The translations under genes and the position numbers were made by a program. Below the pieces are notes generated by a model. That model was not told where the DNA came from, made no database searches, and was given only the letters and a program-made list of their open reading frames with translations. Below, piece after piece: positions 48,695-57,359 of a stretch of DNA of 64,000 bases. Position 1 is the stretch's first letter, and each line of letters begins with the position of its first letter. Origin of the DNA: Thermaerobacter sp. PB12/4term (GTDB lineage: Bacteria; Bacillota; Sulfobacillia; Thermaerobacterales; Thermaerobacteraceae); NCBI RefSeq assembly GCF_003403315.2, contig NZ_CP048407.1:1488001-1552000 (forward strand), given 5' to 3'.

Positions 48695-49645
48695 TCACAA
48701 GCCGGCATCGGCCGGGGAAGGGCCGATGGAGCGCGCCGGCCGCAGCCAGGCCGGCACATAACTCCAGGCCGCCCGGAGCTGGCGCCGGTGTTCCGCCGCC
48801 CGGGGATCATGCCGTTCCACCAGGGCCCAGAAGGCGGGGCCGTGGTTGAGGTGGACGGTGTGACAGAGCTCGTGGATCAGCACGTGCTCCACCAGCTCGG
48901 GCGGCAGGAAGAGCAGCTTCAGGCTCAGGCGCACGTGGTGCCTGGCGGAACAGCTGCCCCAGCGGGTCTTGGGGCAGCCGATGGACGAACCCGCCAGGCG
49001 AAAGCCCCGCTCCCGCGCCAGCCGTTCCAGCCAGGGCAGCAGGGTCGCCCGTGCCCTGGCGGCCAGCCAGCCCCTGAGGGGAGGCCCCCAGGCGGCGGGC
49101 TCCTGCTCCCCGGCTCGGGCCGGTAGACGGATCTGCCCGGCCAGGCGTGCGCCCGCAGGCGGCGGTTCCCCCTGTTCATCCGTGGCCCAGCCTGTGAAGA
49201 GGGTCCGCTGCGGGGACGGGCCGGCGGCAGCATTGCGCCCCCCGCTGGCGGCGTCGTTCAGGGTGGGCCGGCCCGCCGGCACCACGGCCCACACCTCCCC
49301 TAGCGCCCGCAGCCAGAGCCAGGCCGGAGGAGCCAGGCCGGCGCCATCCCGCCGGAGCAAAGGATCACCCGCCCCGCCGCCGGCAGCCCGGGCCTGCTGT
49401 TCCAGCCGCTGCCGGGCCCGCTGGATCCAGGCCGCATGCTGGGCCACCACCTGGGGCACCCGGTGCAGCCGGTATCCGGGCGGAACGACGACCACCAGGC
49501 CGTCGGCCGGCGACAACACCAGCCGCACCCGGCGCGCCCGGGCGCTGACCCGGACGGTATAGGGGGGCAGGCCCTCCGGTCCGGCTCCGCCCGGCCTCAT
49601 GCCCCCCGGTGGCCGCTGCCTCCGGCCCCTGAACCCCTCCCCCAT
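48695..49645 (-). CDS. YgjP-like metallopeptidase (DUF45)
   Basis: 316 aa. The zinc site HELCH (258-262) with His268 (LNHGPAFWALVERHDP) and the preceding RWGSCSARHHVRLSLKLLFLPPELVEHVLIHE define the SprT/YgjP-like family. The N-terminal part YTVRVSARARRVRLVLSPADGLVVVVPPGY is the usual beta hairpin. A Gly/Ala/Pro insert (about 85-185) lengthens it from the typical 230 aa. Substrate unknown. ATG at 49645 has GGGAGGG six bases upstream. Confidence 0.9.
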   Translation of the reverse strand: MGEGFRGRRQRPPGGMRPGGAGPEGLPPYTVRVSARARRVRLVLSPADGLVVVVPPGYRLHRVPQVVAQHAAWIQRARQRLEQQARAAGGGAGDPLLRRDGAGLAPPAWLWLRALGEVWAVVPAGRPTLNDAASGGRNAAAGPSPQRTLFTGWATDEQGEPPPAGARLAGQIRLPARAGEQEPAAWGPPLRGWLAARARATLLPWLERLARERGFRLAGSSIGCPKTRWGSCSARHHVRLSLKLLFLPPELVEHVLIHELCHTVHLNHGPAFWALVERHDPRAAEHRRQLRAAWSYVPAWLRPARSIGPSPADAGL

Positions 49646-49943
49646 GCATCGCCCTCCCTTTCCTTGCCGACGGCTGCCTCCGCCTGCCCAGGTTCCCGCC
49701 CGGCCGCGCCGCGTGCCCGGGCGGGCAGGCGGACCCGCCCCCGGCCGCCCTGGAAGTCCGCATCGCGGTCGCTCTGTCCTGGTTCGCCCGGCCGTTGCCC
49801 GCCCCCTTGTGGACAACCGCTGCCCGGCCCCGGCGGCCGCTGCGCATGGAGAGTCACCAGGTCGGCATACATTGGTTCCGTAAGGGCGCCCGGCCGCCGC
49901 CCCCAACCGGCCGGGAAACGGCCCCTTGCGGGGAGGTGCCATC

Positions 49944-50381
49944 GTGTCCGACGGGGCTGCACCGGGGCCCGCTGCCCGCTCGGTGATCGCCCTGCTTGTG
50001 TCCGCCGCCCTGCTGGCCGGCGCCCTGGGCCTGCACCTGCGGTCGACCCGCCCCGGCGTGGCCAGCGTCACCGCACCGGGGCGGCCCGTGGCCGACCGGG
50101 TGATCCGGCTGTCGGAGTACGCCTACCAACCGGCGGTCATCGAGGTCCGGCAGGGGGCCCGGGTGCGCCTGACCCTGATCAATACGGGGCGGGAAGAACA
50201 CGAGCTGGAGATTGACGGCTATGGCATCGAGGTGGCCGGCCTGCGGCCGGGAACCAGCGTCCGGCTGATCTTCAATGCCGATCTTCCAGGCCGTTTCGAG
50301 CTGGCCTGCCACATGCCCGGCCACTACGAGAAGGGGATGCGCGGGATCCTGGTGGTCCACCCGGCCGATACCCAGCGCTAG
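49944..50381 (+). CDS. Membrane-anchored cupredoxin
   Basis: 145 aa. A signal anchor (SVIALLVSAALLAGALGLHL, 13-32) precedes a cupredoxin fold. The type 1 copper ligands are all visible: His86 (REEHELEI), Cys122, His127 and Met132 in CHMPGHYEKGM. It should sit on the outer face of the membrane and carry electrons or bind copper. The GTG start has GGAGG seven bases upstream. It stands alone, followed by birA after 58 bases. Confidence 0.88.
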   Translation: MSDGAAPGPAARSVIALLVSAALLAGALGLHLRSTRPGVASVTAPGRPVADRVIRLSEYAYQPAVIEVRQGARVRLTLINTGREEHELEIDGYGIEVAGLRPGTSVRLIFNADLPGRFELACHMPGHYEKGMRGILVVHPADTQR

Positions 50382-50439
50382 GCGCCGCGGCACCCTGTGC
50401 CGGGCCCGGCGTGGTATGGTGTTGCCGGGAGGAAACGCC

Positions 50440-51498
50440 ATGCCCGCAAAGGATGCCGTGAAATGGGATGGGCCCCGCCCGCGCAGCCGGGTGCTGGCGG
50501 CCCTGCTGGCCGCCGGAGGGAAGCCGGTCTCGGGCGCCGCCCTGGCGGAGGACCTGGGCATCAGCCGCACCGCCCTCTGGAAGCACATCGAAGCCCTGCG
50601 CCGGGACGGCTGGCCTGTGGGCGGCCGCCCCCACCAGGGCTACACCCTGGACCCCGGGGCCGCCCGCCAGCTGGCAGCCCGCCGGTTCGTCCCCGACCTG
50701 CTGGAGGCCCGCCGCGCGGGAGCGCGCCTGGGCCACACCGTCCACTGGCTCGCCGAGGTGGGGTCGACCAACGACGTGGCCCGCCGGCTGGCGGAGGCGG
50801 GCGCACCCGAGGGCACCATGGTGGTGGCGGATCGCCAGGTGGCCGGGCGGGGGCGCCTGCGCCGGGCCTGGTGGAGCCCGCCCGGTGGCCTGTGGATGTC
50901 CCTGATCCTGCGGCCCGCCCTGCCCCCGGAACACCTGCCCCTTTTGACGCTGGCCGCCGCGGCGGCAGTGGCCGAGGCGGTGGAGGGCCTGGCCGGCCGG
51001 CCGGTCCAGGTGAAGTGGCCCAACGACGTGCTGGTCGACGACCGGAAGGTGGCCGGCATCCTGCTGGAGACGGTCAGCCACCCCCACGGTGCCGAGTACG
51101 TGGTGGCAGGCATCGGGGTCAACCTGGACGTGGAGGGCGAGCCGGTGCCGGCCGAGCTGGCCGGCCGCCTGACCTGGCTGGCCCGGGAGGCCGGCCGCCG
51201 GGTGACGCGGAACGAGCTGGCGGAGGCGATCCTCCAGCGGCTGGAGGAACGTTACGCCCAGCTGCACCAGGAAGGTCCCGGCCCGGTGCTGGCCGCCTGG
51301 CGCAGCCGTGCCGCCTGGCTGGGGGAGCCGGTGCGGGTGGCCTTGCCCGCCGGTGAGGTGGCCGGCATCGCCCTGGACGTGGCACCCGACGGTTCCCTGG
51401 TGGTCGAACAGGCCGGCGGCCGGCGCCAGCGCATCCTGGCCGGCGACGTGCAGCGCCTGCGGCCCGCCGGGACTCCTCCCGGGGCGGGATCGGGGTGA
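50440..51498 (+). CDS. birA: Biotin-protein ligase / biotin operon repressor BirA
   Basis: 352 aa. N-terminal winged helix (LAALLAAGGKPVSGAALAEDLGISRTALWKHIEALR) for operator binding and a catalytic domain with GSTNDVARRL, VADRQVAGRGRLRRAW (biotinyl-AMP loop), VKWPNDVLVDDRKVAGILLE, and the C-terminal SH3-like part. It attaches biotin to carboxylase carriers. ATG with GGGAGGAAA upstream. Its TGA overlaps the sfsA GTG. Confidence 0.95.
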   Translation: MPAKDAVKWDGPRPRSRVLAALLAAGGKPVSGAALAEDLGISRTALWKHIEALRRDGWPVGGRPHQGYTLDPGAARQLAARRFVPDLLEARRAGARLGHTVHWLAEVGSTNDVARRLAEAGAPEGTMVVADRQVAGRGRLRRAWWSPPGGLWMSLILRPALPPEHLPLLTLAAAAAVAEAVEGLAGRPVQVKWPNDVLVDDRKVAGILLETVSHPHGAEYVVAGIGVNLDVEGEPVPAELAGRLTWLAREAGRRVTRNELAEAILQRLEERYAQLHQEGPGPVLAAWRSRAAWLGEPVRVALPAGEVAGIALDVAPDGSLVVEQAGGRRQRILAGDVQRLRPAGTPPGAGSG

Positions 51499-52517
51499 GC
51501 GGCCCGGTGAACGTCGCCCTGCCCTGGCCTTCCCCCCTGGTGCCCGTGACCATCCTGCGGCGCCTCAACCGCTTTGCGGTGGAGGCGGTTCCGGCCAGCC
51601 CCGGCGCCGGCGACCCGGCGAGCGGCCGCGCCGGAACGGACCAGCCCCGGGACAGGCCCTGCGGGCCGGGCCATGCCGCCGGCAGGACCGCTGCCGCAGC
51701 GGTTGGCGGGGCCGGCGACGGGGCCGCAGGCAAGGTCCTGCGGCTGCACCTGCCCAACTCCGGCCGCATGGCCGAGCTGCTGGTCCCCGGCACCCCCGGC
51801 CTGGCATGGATTCCCTCCGCGACCCCGCAGCCGGAGCAGCAGGCGGGCGGCACCCCCGCCGCCTCCCGCCGGCAGGCCCGTGCCCCCCTGGGCCCGCCGC
51901 AGCCTCTGCCTGGCCCGGCCAGTCCGGCGGTACTGCAGCTCCCACCCCCCTCCGGAACCGCGGGACGGGCGGGATCCGCTGCGGCGGGCGGCCGGCGGAC
52001 GGCGGGCGATCTGCTGCTGGTGTCCTTCAACGGGCGGTGGGTGTCCGTCGACGCCCGGATGCCCAACCGGCTCTTCGCCGCCGCCCTCGACCGGCGGGCC
52101 CTGCTGCCCTTCGCCGCCTACCGCCGCTGGCAGACCGAGGTTCCCTGGGGCGCCGGCCGGTTGGACTTTCGCCTGGACGGGGCCGGAGCACCGGTCCGGC
52201 CCTGCCTGGTGGAGACCAAGTCGTGCAACCTGGTGGAGGACGGCACGGCCCTTTTCCCCGACGCCCCCACCGCCCGCGGCGCCCGCCACCTGGAGGAGCT
52301 GGCCCAGGCGGTCCGCCAGGGCTGGCGGGCCGCCGTGGTCTGGTTCGTCCAGCGGGACGACGCCGCCCGCCTGGCACCCCACCGCCGGGCGGACCCCCAC
52401 TTTGCCGCCGCCCTGGCCCGGGCCCGGGCGGCCGGGGTCGAGGCGTACGCCTACCGCTGCCAGGTGAGCCCCGCCGGGATTTGCCTTCTGGGACCCATTC
52501 CGGTGGTGCCGGAATAG
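51495..52517 (+). CDS. sfsA: SfsA-family protein with long insertions
   Basis: 340 aa against the usual 230-240. SfsA landmarks: LRRLNRFAVEA, LHLPNSGRMAELL, VSVDARMPNRLF, and the nuclease-like site Asp224 with Glu240-x-Lys242 (LDFRL ... CLVETKSCNLVEDGTALFPDAPTARGARHLEEL). The extra length is two Gly/Ala/Pro-rich inserts (about 35-80 and 105-170). In E. coli SfsA was linked to sugar fermentation and binds DNA; its biochemical role is unclear. The GTG start overlaps the birA stop (GTGA). Confidence 0.93.
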   Translation: MSGPVNVALPWPSPLVPVTILRRLNRFAVEAVPASPGAGDPASGRAGTDQPRDRPCGPGHAAGRTAAAAVGGAGDGAAGKVLRLHLPNSGRMAELLVPGTPGLAWIPSATPQPEQQAGGTPAASRRQARAPLGPPQPLPGPASPAVLQLPPPSGTAGRAGSAAAGGRRTAGDLLLVSFNGRWVSVDARMPNRLFAAALDRRALLPFAAYRRWQTEVPWGAGRLDFRLDGAGAPVRPCLVETKSCNLVEDGTALFPDAPTARGARHLEELAQAVRQGWRAAVVWFVQRDDAARLAPHRRADPHFAAALARARAAGVEAYAYRCQVSPAGICLLGPIPVVPE

Positions 52518-52612
52518 GGGGCGAGGAGGCGCCGGGGCCGGCTGGCTCCCGCAACCCGCCCCCCAGCGTCCCGGCCGGCGCCCCTGGCCGGCGGGCACGG
52601 CGGGCGGGCACG

Positions 52613-53521
52613 TCAGGGCCCGGCGTCGCCGCCTGCCTCGCCAGGCCCGACGATCCGGTCGGAGCGGCGTTCTTCCTTCAGGTAGGTGCCCTGGCGGTCC
52701 CAGAGGTCTTCCAGTTCCCGCAGGGCGGCCCGCACCTTCTCGGGCTGGGTCAGGGCGACGGCGGTGATGAGGGCGTTGATGACGCTGAGCGGCGCCACCA
52801 GCGAGTCGGCGAAGGAGGGGGACTCGGAGCGGGCAGGAAGCACGATGGCGGCGTCTTCCACCAGCGGCGAGACTACGCTGTCGGTGATGAGGACGGTGCG
52901 CGCTCCCCGCCGGGCGGCCAGGCGAAAAGCCTCGGCGGTGGCCCGGGCGTAGCGGGGAAAGGTGACGGCCACCACCACGTCGGCCGGGCCGGCCGCCATC
53001 AGCTCCTCCAGGGCGGTCCCCGCGTGGGTAAGGGTGCGGGCATTGCGCAGCATCAGCTGGAGGTAGTACCCCAGGTAGTGGGCCAGCGCCGCGGCGCTGC
53101 GGTGCCCCACCACGTAGATGGCCCGGGCGCGCTGCAGGGCGCTGACGGCCTCGGCAAAGCGGTCCCGCGGCAGCGAGGCCAGGGTGGCGCGGATGTTGTC
53201 CATGTCGGTGCGGAGGACGGTGTCCAGGATGGTCTCCGCCCGCTCGCCCCGCTCCTCCGCCAGCACCAGGCGGTCGGCGGCGGACAGGCGGGCCCGAAGC
53301 TGGTCCTGCAGGTCCCGCTGCAGCTCGGGGTAGCCGCTGTAGCCCAGGGCGATGGCGAACCGCACCACCGTCGATTCGCTGACCCCTACCGCCGCCCCCA
53401 GGCGGGCGGCGGTCATGAAAGCCGCCCGGGGCTCGTTCTGCAGGATGAACTCGGCCAGCTGGCGCTGGGCCCGGCTTAGCCGCCCCGCCCGCTTGCGCAG
53501 GCGCTCCGCGAAGCTTGCCAT
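52613..53521 (-). CDS. MurR/RpiR-family transcriptional regulator
   Basis: 302 aa. N-terminal HTH_6 domain (RLSRAQRQLAEFILQNEPRAAFMTAARLGAAVGVSESTVVRFAIALGYSGYPELQ) and a C-terminal SIS sugar-phosphate domain (AIYVVGHRSAAALAHYLGYYLQLM ... VVVAVTFPRYARATAEA ... VLITDSVVSPL). Such regulators respond to phosphosugars. No sugar operon is next to it; the nearest gene on the same strand upstream is glutamate dehydrogenase, 75 bases away, so co-transcription is possible. ATG at 53521 has GGGAGG upstream. Confidence 0.93.
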   Translation of the reverse strand: MASFAERLRKRAGRLSRAQRQLAEFILQNEPRAAFMTAARLGAAVGVSESTVVRFAIALGYSGYPELQRDLQDQLRARLSAADRLVLAEERGERAETILDTVLRTDMDNIRATLASLPRDRFAEAVSALQRARAIYVVGHRSAAALAHYLGYYLQLMLRNARTLTHAGTALEELMAAGPADVVVAVTFPRYARATAEAFRLAARRGARTVLITDSVVSPLVEDAAIVLPARSESPSFADSLVAPLSVINALITAVALTQPEKVRAALRELEDLWDRQGTYLKEERRSDRIVGPGEAGGDAGP

Positions 53522-53596
53522 GACCGCCTCCCTGCGCGGCAAGGGCCGGCCGCGGCGGGCCGGCCCCACCCGACTCCCGCACGTTCTGCTTCAACG

Positions 53597-54931
53597 TTAC
53601 ACCGGCGTGGCGGGCTCGCGAAAGACGTCGACGGCCGCTTCCGCCGGCTCCGGCTGGGGCACGTGGTGGTAGTCGGTGGCGGGCACCCAGCCCCGGGCGA
53701 TCAGCGCCTCGGCCAGGCGGTCGATGGCCACCATGTAGGCCGCCAGGCGCATGGGGACGGACTCTTCCACATGACAGCGGTAGACCGCCTTGAAGGCGCC
53801 GACCATGAGGCGCTCCAGCTGCCGCACCACCTGTTCTTCCGACCAGTAGTACTGCATCAGGTTCTGGACCCACTCGAAGTAGGAGACCGTGACGCCGCCG
53901 GCGTTGGCCAGGATGTCCGGCAGCACGAAGATGCCCCGCCGGTAGAGGATCTCGTCGGCCTCCGGGGTGGTGGGGCCGTTGGCCCCTTCGGCGATGATGC
54001 GCGCCTGGATGTGGGGCGCGTTCTCCTCGGTGATCACGTTCTCCAGGGCGGCGGGAACCAGCACGTCCACCGGCAGCCGGAACAGGGCCTCGTTGTCGAT
54101 GGGCTGGCCGCCCGGGAAGTCGCGCACCGTCCCGTTCTGGCGGCCGTAGGCAAAGAGCGCCTCGACGTCGAGCCCCGCCGGGTTGTAGACGCCGCCGTAG
54201 GCGTCCACCACCGCCACCACCCGGGTGCCCGCGCGGTGCAGGTAGCGGGCCACCCAGCTGCCGACCTTGCCGAAGCCCTGGATGGCCGCGGTCATCTGCT
54301 GCATGTCCATGCCCAGGACCCGGGCGGCCTCCCGGATGGTGACCACCACGCCCCGCCCTGTGGCCTCGCCCCGGCCGCGGGAACCGCCCAGGACCAGCGG
54401 CTTGCCCGTGATCACCGCCGGGTTGGGGTGGCCGGTGATCCGGGAGAACTCGTCCAGCATCCAGCCCATCACCTGGTCCGACGTGTTGACGTCGGGTGCC
54501 GGGATGTCCCGGTCGGGACCGATGAACCCGGCCAGCGCGCGGATGTAGCCGCGGCTGAGTTCCTCCAGCTCCCGCCGGGAAAGCTCCCGCGGATCGCAGA
54601 TCACGCCGCCCTTGGCCCCGCCGTAGGGGAGCCCCAGCAGGGCGCACTTGAAGGTCATCCAGATGGCCAGGGCCTTGACCTCGTCCAGGTCGACCCGGGG
54701 GTGGAAGCGGATGCCTCCCTTGGTGGGTCCCAGCACGTCGCAGTGCTGGGCACGATAGCCCTTGAAAAGCTTGAGCCGGCCGTTGTCCATCCGGACGGGA
54801 ATGGACACCTCGATGACACGGGCCGGCTCTTTCAGCAACTCATATACGTCGGGCCCCAGCCCCAGCCGCTCGACCACGGCGGCCAGCTGCTTCTGGGCAG
54901 CCCTCAGAGGCGAGTGCTGTGCCTCCGGCAT
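53597..54931 (-). CDS. gdhA: Glutamate dehydrogenase
   Basis: 444 aa, hexameric type. KGYRAQHCDVLGPTKGGIRFHP, catalytic Lys in LPYGGAKGGVICDP, DIPAPDVNTSDQVMGWMLDEFS, nucleotide site IQGFGKVGSWVARYL, and IAEGANGPTTPEAD are intact. The dinucleotide strand ends VAVVDAYGGVYN, with an acidic residue favouring NAD. It interconverts glutamate and 2-oxoglutarate. ATG at 54931 is preceded by GAGGGGG at a longish distance (about 12 bases). Its own promoter lies 100 bases upstream. Confidence 0.95.
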   Translation of the reverse strand: MPEAQHSPLRAAQKQLAAVVERLGLGPDVYELLKEPARVIEVSIPVRMDNGRLKLFKGYRAQHCDVLGPTKGGIRFHPRVDLDEVKALAIWMTFKCALLGLPYGGAKGGVICDPRELSRRELEELSRGYIRALAGFIGPDRDIPAPDVNTSDQVMGWMLDEFSRITGHPNPAVITGKPLVLGGSRGRGEATGRGVVVTIREAARVLGMDMQQMTAAIQGFGKVGSWVARYLHRAGTRVVAVVDAYGGVYNPAGLDVEALFAYGRQNGTVRDFPGGQPIDNEALFRLPVDVLVPAALENVITEENAPHIQARIIAEGANGPTTPEADEILYRRGIFVLPDILANAGGVTVSYFEWVQNLMQYYWSEEQVVRQLERLMVGAFKAVYRCHVEESVPMRLAAYMVAIDRLAEALIARGWVPATDYHHVPQPEPAEAAVDVFREPATPV

Positions 54932-55029
54932 GGTGCGCTGTTCCCCCTCGCGGGCTCGTGCTGGCCACTCCGACCCGCTGCATACCGGTGAATGCGCGGT
55001 GAAGCGCACGGAGCAAGTCTTCCGTCAGC

Positions 55030-55058
55030 ATTATACGCCGCTGCAGGATCACCGTCAT
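55030..55058 (-). promoter_or_regulatory. Promoter for glutamate dehydrogenase
   Basis: On the minus strand TATAAT (55035-55030) and ATGACG (55058-55053, 4/6 to TTGACA) with a 17-base spacer. Confidence 0.65.
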
Positions 55059-55121
55059 CGATGGCCGGCAGCCCGGAAGGGGCGTCCCGGGCCATAGACC
55101 GCGCCTGTCACGGGCCTGGCG

Positions 55122-57224
55122 TCACTGCAGGGCGGCGGCGCCGCCGCCCTCGCGCCCCCGCCCCGGCACGGCGGCTTGTTCCAGCAGCTGGCTCAGGCCC
55201 TCCCATTCCGCCAGGCGCGCCTCAAGCTCCCGGGCCAGGCTTTCCGCCCGGCGGGCCGCGGACGCCACCGCCGCGCCACCCCGGGCCAGGAAGGCGGGGT
55301 CCGAAAGCTTTTGCACCAGGCCGGCCTGCTCCTGCTCCAGCTGGGCAATCACCTCTTCCAGCGACCGGACCTGCTGGACCAGCCGGCGCAGCCGGTCGCG
55401 GGAGAGGTTACCCGCCGGCGCTGGCCGGGACGGCCCGCCCTCGGCGGCTCCGCCCTTCGCTTGTCCGGCGACGCCGGCGGCCGGCCCCCGGGGCGGCGGC
55501 TGGATCAGGGTGGTACCGGCCTCCGGCCCGGCGGGTTCCGCCCGCTGGCTCAGGCGGGCCGCCAGCCAGCGGCTGAGAGGTCCCGGCGCCTGCTCGACCC
55601 GGCCATCTTCCACCCACCAGATGGTCTCTACCAGAGGCTCCAGAAAGGCGCGATCGTGGCTTGTCACCACCAGCGTCCCGGGGTAGCGGGCCAGGGCCTC
55701 TTCCAGGACCTCCCGGGTCTCCAGGTCCAGGTGGTTGGTCGGCTCGTCCAGGATCAGCACGTTGGCCCGCAGGGCGGCCAGCCGGGCCAGGATGAGCCGG
55801 CTGCGCTCGCCACCGCTCAAGGATCCCACCGGCTGGTGGACGGCCTCCCCGCGGAAGAGGAAGCGCGCCAGGGCGTGACGGGCCTCGGCCACGGTCATGC
55901 CCGTGGCCGCCACGTACTCTTCCAGGACCGTGCGCCGGGGATCGGTCAGGCCCAGAAGCTGGTCCAGGTAACCCAGCCGGACGCCGTCGCCGCGCACCAC
56001 CTGGCCCGCCACGGGTTGCAGGTCGCCGGCCAGCAGCCGCAACAGGGTCGACTTCCCGGCCCCGTTGGGCCCCAGCACGCCGATGCGCTGTCCCCGCCGC
56101 ACCACGGCGCGGAGGTTGCGGAAGAGCCACGGGCCCTCACCGTAGCGGTGGCCCACCGCCTCCAGGCGGAACACCACCTCGTGGGATGGGCTGCCCGCGT
56201 CCAGGCGGATGCGGGGCAGCGGCGGCGGTGGCGGCGGCGGTGGGGGCGCCTCCCGCTCCAGGCGCTCCAGCTTCTTTTCCCGGTCCTTCGCCTGGGTGGC
56301 CCGGTTACCGGCCCGGTACCGGGCCACGAAGCCCTCCAGCCGGCGGCGTTCTTCCTGGTAGGCGCGGTAGTCGGCAGCCGCCTGCTCGCGGCGCAGGCTG
56401 CGCTCCCGGCGGTAGGCGTCGTAGTTTCCCGCGTACAGCTCCAGCCGCCCGTCCACCAGCTCGGCCATGCGGTTGCAGGCCCGGGCCAGAAGGCCCCTGT
56501 CATGGGACACCAGCACCACGGCCCCGGGGTACGCGGCCAGGTGGTCCTCCAGCCAGGCCGCCGCCGCCACGTCCAGGTGGTTGGTCGGCTCGTCCAGGAG
56601 CAGCAGCTGCGGGCGGGCCACCAGGACCCGGGCCAGGCCCAGGCGCACCCGCTGGCCGCCGCTGAGGGACGCCGGCGGGCGGTCGAACTCGGCCGGGCGG
56701 AAGCCGAGCCCCAGCAGGACCTGGCGCGCCCGGGCCTCCATGGCGTAGCCGTCCTGCTGCTGGAACCGCTCCTGGAGCCGCCCGTACCGGTCCAGCAGCC
56801 CCTGGAGGGGTTCTCCCTCCGGGCCGGGCGCCCGCGGGCCCCGCGCCGCCGGGGACGGCCGGGAGGCGGTGCGGGCGATGCGGTCTTCCAGTTCCGCCAG
56901 CTGGCGGCGCAGGGCCAGCAACTCGCCGAAACCGTCCAGGACCGCTTCCAGGACGGTGCCCCCCTGGGTCGCCGCAGGATCCTGGGGCAGGTAGCCCACG
57001 GCCAGGCCCTGGACCCGGTGGACCCGGCCGCCGTCCGGCTCCAGCACCCCGGCCAGGATGCGCAGCAGCGTGGACTTGCCGGCGCCGTTGGGACCCACCA
57101 GTCCCAGGCGGTCGCCGGCCCGCACCCGCAAATCGACTCCCCGGAGGATCTCCCGCCCGCCCAGGCTGCGGGTCACGCCCTGGACGTCCAGCAGCACGGC
57201 CCCCGGATCCCACCCGCCCGCCAC
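55122..57224 (-). CDS. ABC-F family ATPase (ribosome-associated)
   Basis: 700 aa with two ABC ATPase domains and no membrane segments. First Walker A GPNGAGKST at 44-52, signature LSGGQRVRLGLAR and LLLDEPTNHLDVA; second Walker A GVLGPNGAGKST, signature LSGGERSRLILAR and ILDEPTNHLDLE. Between them lies the charged linker (RREQAAADYRAYQEERRRLEGFVARYRAGNRATQAKDREKKLERLE), followed by an odd Pro-only run (PPPPPPPPPL). A C-terminal coiled coil (LRRLVQQVRSLEEVIAQLEQEQAGLVQKL) is of the Uup/YdiF type. Such proteins act on stalled ribosomes; antibiotic protection cannot be inferred. The GTG start at 57224 has GGAGGTGA upstream; the open frame continues far upstream only as a shadow. Confidence 0.92.
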   Translation of the reverse strand: MAGGWDPGAVLLDVQGVTRSLGGREILRGVDLRVRAGDRLGLVGPNGAGKSTLLRILAGVLEPDGGRVHRVQGLAVGYLPQDPAATQGGTVLEAVLDGFGELLALRRQLAELEDRIARTASRPSPAARGPRAPGPEGEPLQGLLDRYGRLQERFQQQDGYAMEARARQVLLGLGFRPAEFDRPPASLSGGQRVRLGLARVLVARPQLLLLDEPTNHLDVAAAAWLEDHLAAYPGAVVLVSHDRGLLARACNRMAELVDGRLELYAGNYDAYRRERSLRREQAAADYRAYQEERRRLEGFVARYRAGNRATQAKDREKKLERLEREAPPPPPPPPPLPRIRLDAGSPSHEVVFRLEAVGHRYGEGPWLFRNLRAVVRRGQRIGVLGPNGAGKSTLLRLLAGDLQPVAGQVVRGDGVRLGYLDQLLGLTDPRRTVLEEYVAATGMTVAEARHALARFLFRGEAVHQPVGSLSGGERSRLILARLAALRANVLILDEPTNHLDLETREVLEEALARYPGTLVVTSHDRAFLEPLVETIWWVEDGRVEQAPGPLSRWLAARLSQRAEPAGPEAGTTLIQPPPRGPAAGVAGQAKGGAAEGGPSRPAPAGNLSRDRLRRLVQQVRSLEEVIAQLEQEQAGLVQKLSDPAFLARGGAAVASAARRAESLARELEARLAEWEGLSQLLEQAAVPGRGREGGGAAALQ

Positions 57225-57359
57225 GGCCCTCACCTCCTCCCTTCTTGTACAGGCTGGCCGGCAGCCTGTCGAGGGCGGGGCGGGTTCTTCCATCGCCAGG
57301 AAATCCTGCCGCCGCCGGCGAACCACGGTGGCGGATACCACGTCCGAGGGGGATGCGCC

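Noticed and set aside
55176-57359. Plus-strand frame continuing upstream of the acyl-CoA synthetase
   Set aside because: It is antisense to the ABC-F gene. The synthetase starts at its own ATG with GAGGGGG upstream.
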